Assembly (NCBI GenBank): GCA_900317555.1
Contig: ONHF01000002.1
Location: 96,474 to 160,473, forward strand
DNA: 64,000 nucleotides
Source: an uncultured Lachnospiraceae bacterium
GTDB taxonomy: Bacteria; Bacillota; Clostridia; Lachnospirales; Lachnospiraceae
Direction: 5' to 3'
The notes beneath the pieces were generated by a model, which saw only the letters and a list, made by a program, of their open reading frames with translations, did not search any database and was not told the origin of the DNA. Shown piece after piece: positions 60,855-64,000 of this stretch. Both the position numbers and the translations under genes were made by a program. How positions within the stretch are numbered: the first letter of the stretch is position 1; every line of letters starts with the position of its first letter.

Positions 60855-61853
60855 ATGAATATCTATGATATCGCGCGGCTTTCCGGTGTTTCGATCGCAA
60901 CCGTCTCCCGCGTGATGAACGGCAGCGACAAAGTCTCCGGAAAAACCCGCAGAAAGGTACTCTCCGTCATTCAGCAGGAAGGCTATACTCCCAATCTTCT
61001 CGCGCAGGGGCTCGGTCAGGGTACGATGCATGCCATCGGCATCATGGTCCCCGAAATATCCGACCTGTTCATGTCAAGCTGCGTTTCTTATCTCGAATCC
61101 CTGCTTCTTTCGCACGGCTACAATTATGTTCTCTCCAGCAGCGGTTTCGCGCAGGACAAAAAGGAAGCCTGCGCGAGAGCTCTGCTCTCCCGGCAGATTG
61201 ACGCCCTCCTTCTGGTCGGATCCACCTACGCCGGCCATGAAAAGAGCGACACGGATTTTGTGCGGAGCGCGGCGGCGCAGGTTCCTGTCTTTATCATCAA
61301 TGGGTCCGTAGAGGGCGAGAACATCTACTCTTCCGTCAGCGATGATAAAAAGGCAGTCTATTCGGTCGTCACCTCGATGATCGGGAGCGGCAGGAAACGG
61401 ATTCTGTTTCTCTCCGACTCCCGCTCATACAGCGCGAATGAAAAGCTGGAAGGCTATGAACAGGCGCTCCTTGCGTCCTCTCTGCCGCTGCTCGGCGAGC
61501 TCAGAATGCACGTCCCGTCCGGCATACATGACGTGCGTGATCTTCTTCTGCAGTACCGGAATCTTTCGTTCGACGCGGTGCTTGCGGCAAACGACAGCAT
61601 CGCGGTCGGCGCGGTCAAGTACGCCTGCGCGCGCGGCCTGCGGATTCCCGAAGATCTTGTCATCGTCGGATACAACAATTCGACGTTTGCCGAGTGCTGC
61701 GAGCCCGAGCTTTCGAGCATTGACAACGGATTGAAGGAAATCTGCGAGAAGACAGTACAGCGCCTGATGCGGGTACTGGGCGGCGATCATGACGTCGAAA
61801 AAGATGTCACTGTCCCCTGCCGTCTGGTCCGCCGGAACACGACGGATTTCTGA
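60855..61853 (+). CDS. LacI-family transcriptional regulator
   Basis: 332 aa. N-terminal helix-turn-helix with hinge (1-60: NIYDIARLSGVSIATVSRVMNG) and a periplasmic-binding-like effector domain. The ATG at 60855 has GAGGA upstream. The palindrome TGTAAGCGTTTACA lies upstream of it and two more copies flank the uxaC promoter 40-100 nt downstream of its stop. So it is most likely the repressor of uronate isomerase, relieved by a uronate or its derivative. Global CcpA binding at the same sites is an alternative. Confidence 0.93.
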   Translation: MNIYDIARLSGVSIATVSRVMNGSDKVSGKTRRKVLSVIQQEGYTPNLLAQGLGQGTMHAIGIMVPEISDLFMSSCVSYLESLLLSHGYNYVLSSSGFAQDKKEACARALLSRQIDALLLVGSTYAGHEKSDTDFVRSAAAQVPVFIINGSVEGENIYSSVSDDKKAVYSVVTSMIGSGRKRILFLSDSRSYSANEKLEGYEQALLASSLPLLGELRMHVPSGIHDVRDLLLQYRNLSFDAVLAANDSIAVGAVKYACARGLRIPEDLVIVGYNNSTFAECCEPELSSIDNGLKEICEKTVQRLMRVLGGDHDVEKDVTVPCRLVRRNTTDF

Positions 61854-61893
61854 TCGTTTGTCAAAACAGCGCTTACTACAATTTTCCGCAAAA

Positions 61894-61907
61894 TGTAAGC
61901 GTTTACA
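61894..61907. promoter_or_regulatory. Upstream uxaC operator
   Basis: TGTAAGCGTTTACA, one base before the -35 of the uxaC promoter. Confidence 0.82.
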
Positions 61908-61908
61908 A

Positions 61909-61938
61909 TTGACAAATACAGGTGTTTTGGTTTATTTT
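61909..61938 (+). promoter_or_regulatory. uxaC promoter
   Basis: TTGACA (61909-61914) and a T-rich -10 (TATTTT 61933-61938, 18-nt spacer). Operators sit on both sides. Confidence 0.65.
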
Positions 61939-61941
61939 TAA

Positions 61942-61955
61942 TGTAAGCGGTTACA
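61942..61955. promoter_or_regulatory. Downstream uxaC operator
   Basis: TGTAAGCGGTTACA, over the expected transcription start. Centre-to-centre distance to the upstream copy is 48 bp. Confidence 0.82.
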
Positions 61956-61998
61956 AAGCTGATTATTATGTATCTGGGTCATAAGGAGGTTATAAGTC

Positions 61999-63429
61999 AT
62001 GAAGAGTTTCATGGACAAGGATTTCATGCTGTATAACGATACAGCGAAGCATCTTTTCCACGATTATGCAGAGAACCTGCCGATCGTCGATTATCACTGC
62101 CACATCTCCCCGAAGGAGATCTATGAAGACCGCCGCTACAACAACATCGCGGAAGTCTGGCTCGGCGGCAGAAACGCGGACGGCACATATTTCGGAGATC
62201 ATTACAAATGGAGACTGATGCGTTCCAACGGCACGGGCGAAGACCAAGTAACCGGCGGCGCAGATCCGTTTGTCAAGTTCACAGAGCTGGCAAAGGCGCT
62301 CGAAATGTCCATCGGCAACCCGATGTACCACTGGTGCAATTTGGAGCTGAAGAAGTATTTCGGCATCAATGAGCCCCTGACCGTGGACAACGCGAAGCAG
62401 ATCTGGGACAAGACAACCGACATGCTGCAGCATGATCCCGATCTGACGGTCCGCGGCATCATCAGAAAGTCCAATGTCGCTTTCATCGGCACGACCGATG
62501 ATCCTGTCGATTCGCTTGAGTGGCACGAGAAGCTCGCGGAGGTAAAGGACCTCGGCTTCAAGGTCTGCCCTTCCTTCCGTCCTGACAAGGCCGTCAATAT
62601 CCAGAGACCCGGATATGTCGAATATATCGCGGAGCTGTCCAGGGCAGCCGGCATGGAAATCCAGTCCGCGGAAGATGTCTGCACTGCTCTGAACAGGAGA
62701 ATTGACTTCTTCAAGGCGCATGGCTGCAAGGCATCCGACCACGGTCTTGACTATGTTCCGTTCGAGCCCTGCACAATGGAGGAAGCAGACCGCGTCTTCC
62801 GCAAGGCAATGGCCGGCGAAGCGCTTACAAAGAAGGAAATTGACGAGTACCAGACAACTGTTCTGCTGTCCCTTGCGCGCAAGTATCACCGGGAAAACAT
62901 CGTCATGGAGATCCACTACTCCTGCTCCAGAAACGTCAACCGCAGAATGTTCCGTCTGGAAGGCCCTGATACAGGTTTCGATATGATCGCAAAGAGCCTT
63001 TGCTATCAGCAGCTCGCGGACTTCTTCTCCGCGCTCGATGAAAACAATGAGCTGCCCAAGTGCATTGTCTTCTCTCTGGATCAGAGCGATTTTAACCAGA
63101 TTACGACCTGCCTCGGCTGCTTCCAGTCCGATGAAGTACCGGGAAAGATGCAGCTCGGCGCCGCATGGTGGTTCCTTGATACCAGAGACGGCATGGAAGA
63201 GCAGATGAAGTCTCTCGCGCGTCTTGGCATCCTCGGCAACTTTGTCGGCATGCTGACCGACTCCCGTTCGTTCCTCTCCTACACGCGGCATGATTACTTC
63301 CGCCGCATTGCCTGCAACCTGATCGGCGAGTGGGTAGAGAAGGGCGAATATCCCGATAACGATGCTTCTCTGAAGAAGATCGTTGAAGGCATCAGCTACA
63401 AGAACGCGGTACGTTATTTCGGCATCTGA
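61999..63429 (+). CDS. uxaC: Uronate (glucuronate/galacturonate) isomerase
   Basis: 476-aa amidohydrolase-fold isomerase converting D-glucuronate to fructuronate and D-galacturonate to tagaturonate. The metal-site VDYHCHISPKEI (HxH) is near the N-terminus, and ITTCLGCF and MLTDSRSFLSYTRHDYFRR are family text near the C-terminus. Length is normal. AAGGAGG precedes the ATG. Controlled by two LacI-type operators. The next pathway enzymes (uxaB/uxuA) are not in the window. Confidence 0.95.
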   Translation: MKSFMDKDFMLYNDTAKHLFHDYAENLPIVDYHCHISPKEIYEDRRYNNIAEVWLGGRNADGTYFGDHYKWRLMRSNGTGEDQVTGGADPFVKFTELAKALEMSIGNPMYHWCNLELKKYFGINEPLTVDNAKQIWDKTTDMLQHDPDLTVRGIIRKSNVAFIGTTDDPVDSLEWHEKLAEVKDLGFKVCPSFRPDKAVNIQRPGYVEYIAELSRAAGMEIQSAEDVCTALNRRIDFFKAHGCKASDHGLDYVPFEPCTMEEADRVFRKAMAGEALTKKEIDEYQTTVLLSLARKYHRENIVMEIHYSCSRNVNRRMFRLEGPDTGFDMIAKSLCYQQLADFFSALDENNELPKCIVFSLDQSDFNQITTCLGCFQSDEVPGKMQLGAAWWFLDTRDGMEEQMKSLARLGILGNFVGMLTDSRSFLSYTRHDYFRRIACNLIGEWVEKGEYPDNDASLKKIVEGISYKNAVRYFGI

Positions 63430-63442
63430 CGGTAAATGGTAA

Positions 63443-63481
63443 ATGAAAGCCGGTCAGTCCGACAGGACGGCCGGCTTTCAT
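63443..63481 (+). terminator. uxaC terminator hairpin
   Basis: ATGAAAGCCGG (63443-63453) pairs with CCGGCTTTCAT (63471-63481), with an inner GTCC/GGAC stem. The U-tract is poor. Confidence 0.65.
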
Positions 63482-63568
63482 TGCGGCATTCAGCAAAAAT
63501 CTATACACGGAAAGGGGTTCCAAAATGGAAAAACTAAATTAGTGACTGCTGATTAATTAAATAGCGCT

Positions 63569-63709
63569 ATAAAATATGGTTTTTATTATCGCATATGTTA
63601 TAATGAATGCAAAGTTATTTTAACTATTGCTGTTTATCGATAAAATATGGATTTTATCATCATATATGTTATAATGAATGCAAATTTATTTTAACTATTG
63701 CTGTTTATC
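63569..63709 (+). repeat. 71-bp tandem duplication upstream of the transposase
   Basis: Copies start at 63569 and 63640 (ATAAAATATGG) and run to TGTTTATC. They differ at a few positions. Each contains TGTTATAATG, an extended -10-like element. The sequence is strikingly AT-rich against its surroundings. The gene-free stretch 63430-63733 holds this, the uxaC hairpin and probably the left end of the insertion sequence. Confidence 0.85.
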
Positions 63710-63733
63710 TTTGCATTTAAGGGTCAGCCAGCC

Positions 63734-64000
63734 ATGTATAAAACAGTTACAGAGCACCAAATCACCTTTTTCGACTTCAATCAGAGCTGCGGGATGCAGC
63801 TTGAGGAGAAGAACGAGTGGGTTGTCCTTTCAACACGAATCGACTGGAGCGCGCTTGAAAAATTGTACGCCAGTCTGTTTCCCTCCCACAGAGGACACCC
63901 TGCGAAACCTCTGAGGATGGCGCTTGGGGCCCTCATTATCCAGAAGCGCAAAAAGCTGTCCGACCGCGCGCTTGTGAAAGAGATCGCCGAGAACCCGTAT
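63734..64000 (+). CDS. IS1182-type transposase (N-terminal part, cut by window edge)
   Basis: 89 codons visible from the ATG at 63734. The text HQITFFDFNQSCGM, then WSALEKLYASLF, GHPAKPLRMALGALIIQ and KLSDRALVKEIAENPY is typical of the IS1182/DUF772 transposase N-terminus. Full length would be about 500 aa. The terminal inverted repeat was not identified; the AT-rich leader with its 71-bp duplication probably belongs to the element. Confidence 0.88.
   Translation, partial: MYKTVTEHQITFFDFNQSCGMQLEEKNEWVVLSTRIDWSALEKLYASLFPSHRGHPAKPLRMALGALIIQKRKKLSDRALVKEIAENPY

Larger units (their letters stand above)
63482..64000 (+). mobile_element. Insertion sequence, IS1182-like, left end
   Basis: The sharp composition shift after the uxaC hairpin, the tandem AT-rich leader and the transposase start mark an insertion. 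The exact left boundary is not resolved; no target duplication can be checked without the right end. Confidence 0.6.

Noticed and set aside
61990-63291. 433-codon minus-strand frame
   Set aside because: Shadow of uxaC.

Overview
The window looks like chromosomal DNA of an anaerobic, host-associated Clostridia member, most likely GC-rich Lachnospiraceae. This is an inference. It rests on Firmicutes-style strong GGAGG ribosome-binding sites, Gram-positive envelope genes (SH3/NlpC-P60 hydrolase, XpaC-TelA, heterodimeric ABC exporter), butyrate-type crotonase and thiolase, a 2-hydroxyacyl-CoA dehydratase/activator system, a bile-salt-hydrolase-type enzyme, oleate hydratase, and pectin, uronate and fucose/xylulose genes. 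About 55 protein genes are supported. No rRNA, tRNA or CRISPR was seen.

Layout. 1-2.7 kb: crotonase (cut by the window edge), thiolase and long-form HPF, all minus. 2.8-6.3 kb: a 111-bp inverted-repeat element, a cell-wall hydrolase preceded by a good WalR-type box, and a PL22 oligogalacturonate lyase. 6.3-11.8 kb: a C39-like protein, a double-Nudix protein, a PlsY-like acyltransferase, a glycerophosphodiesterase and a UMF1-type MFS protein (the last three translationally coupled), and thioredoxin reductase. 11.8-15.4 kb: a repeat-rich spacer and an ABC importer (ATPase, permease, lipoprotein) with an internal terminator. 15.4-18.6 kb: a dehydratase subunit, then a dehydratase-activator fusion that still carries an internal ribosome-binding site; a 34-bp tandem array lies between them. 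18.7-23.1 kb: DinB, threonine aldolase, a membrane protein and a LysR regulator. 23.2-28.3 kb: a sugar locus (DUF4867, fucose-isomerase family, xylulokinase, ROK regulator) with a clear operator/promoter. 28.5-38.7 kb: a TPR protein, a heterodimeric ABC exporter, a divergent MacB-like export system and a secreted NPDL-repeat protein. 38.7-47.7 kb: a close-packed minus-strand run of ten genes from RidA to a CBS-type pyrophosphatase, including mntP, argC, phosphoglucomutase and a protease-less Lon-like ATPase. 47.8-50.7 kb: bile salt hydrolase, a truncated radical-SAM gene and pgi. 50.9-53.4 kb: XpaC-TelA. 53.5-56.2 kb: ZIP transporter, two small membrane proteins, Hsp20 and a glutaredoxin-like protein. 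56.4-60.7 kb: a GT-C-like membrane protein, a TetR regulator and oleate hydratase. 60.8-63.5 kb: a LacI regulator and uronate isomerase sharing three near-identical operators. 63.5-64 kb: the start of an IS1182-type transposase behind a 71-bp tandem duplication.

Themes. Plant and mucin sugar use is represented by ogl, uxaC and the fucose/xylulose locus, each with its own regulator or operator. Host lipid chemistry is represented by bile salt hydrolase and oleate hydratase. The strongest candidates for something undescribed are the dehydratase-activator fusion with its retained internal start and neighbouring stop-containing repeat array, the Lon-type AAA+ protein without a protease domain, and the large inverted repeat at 2.85-2.96 kb.
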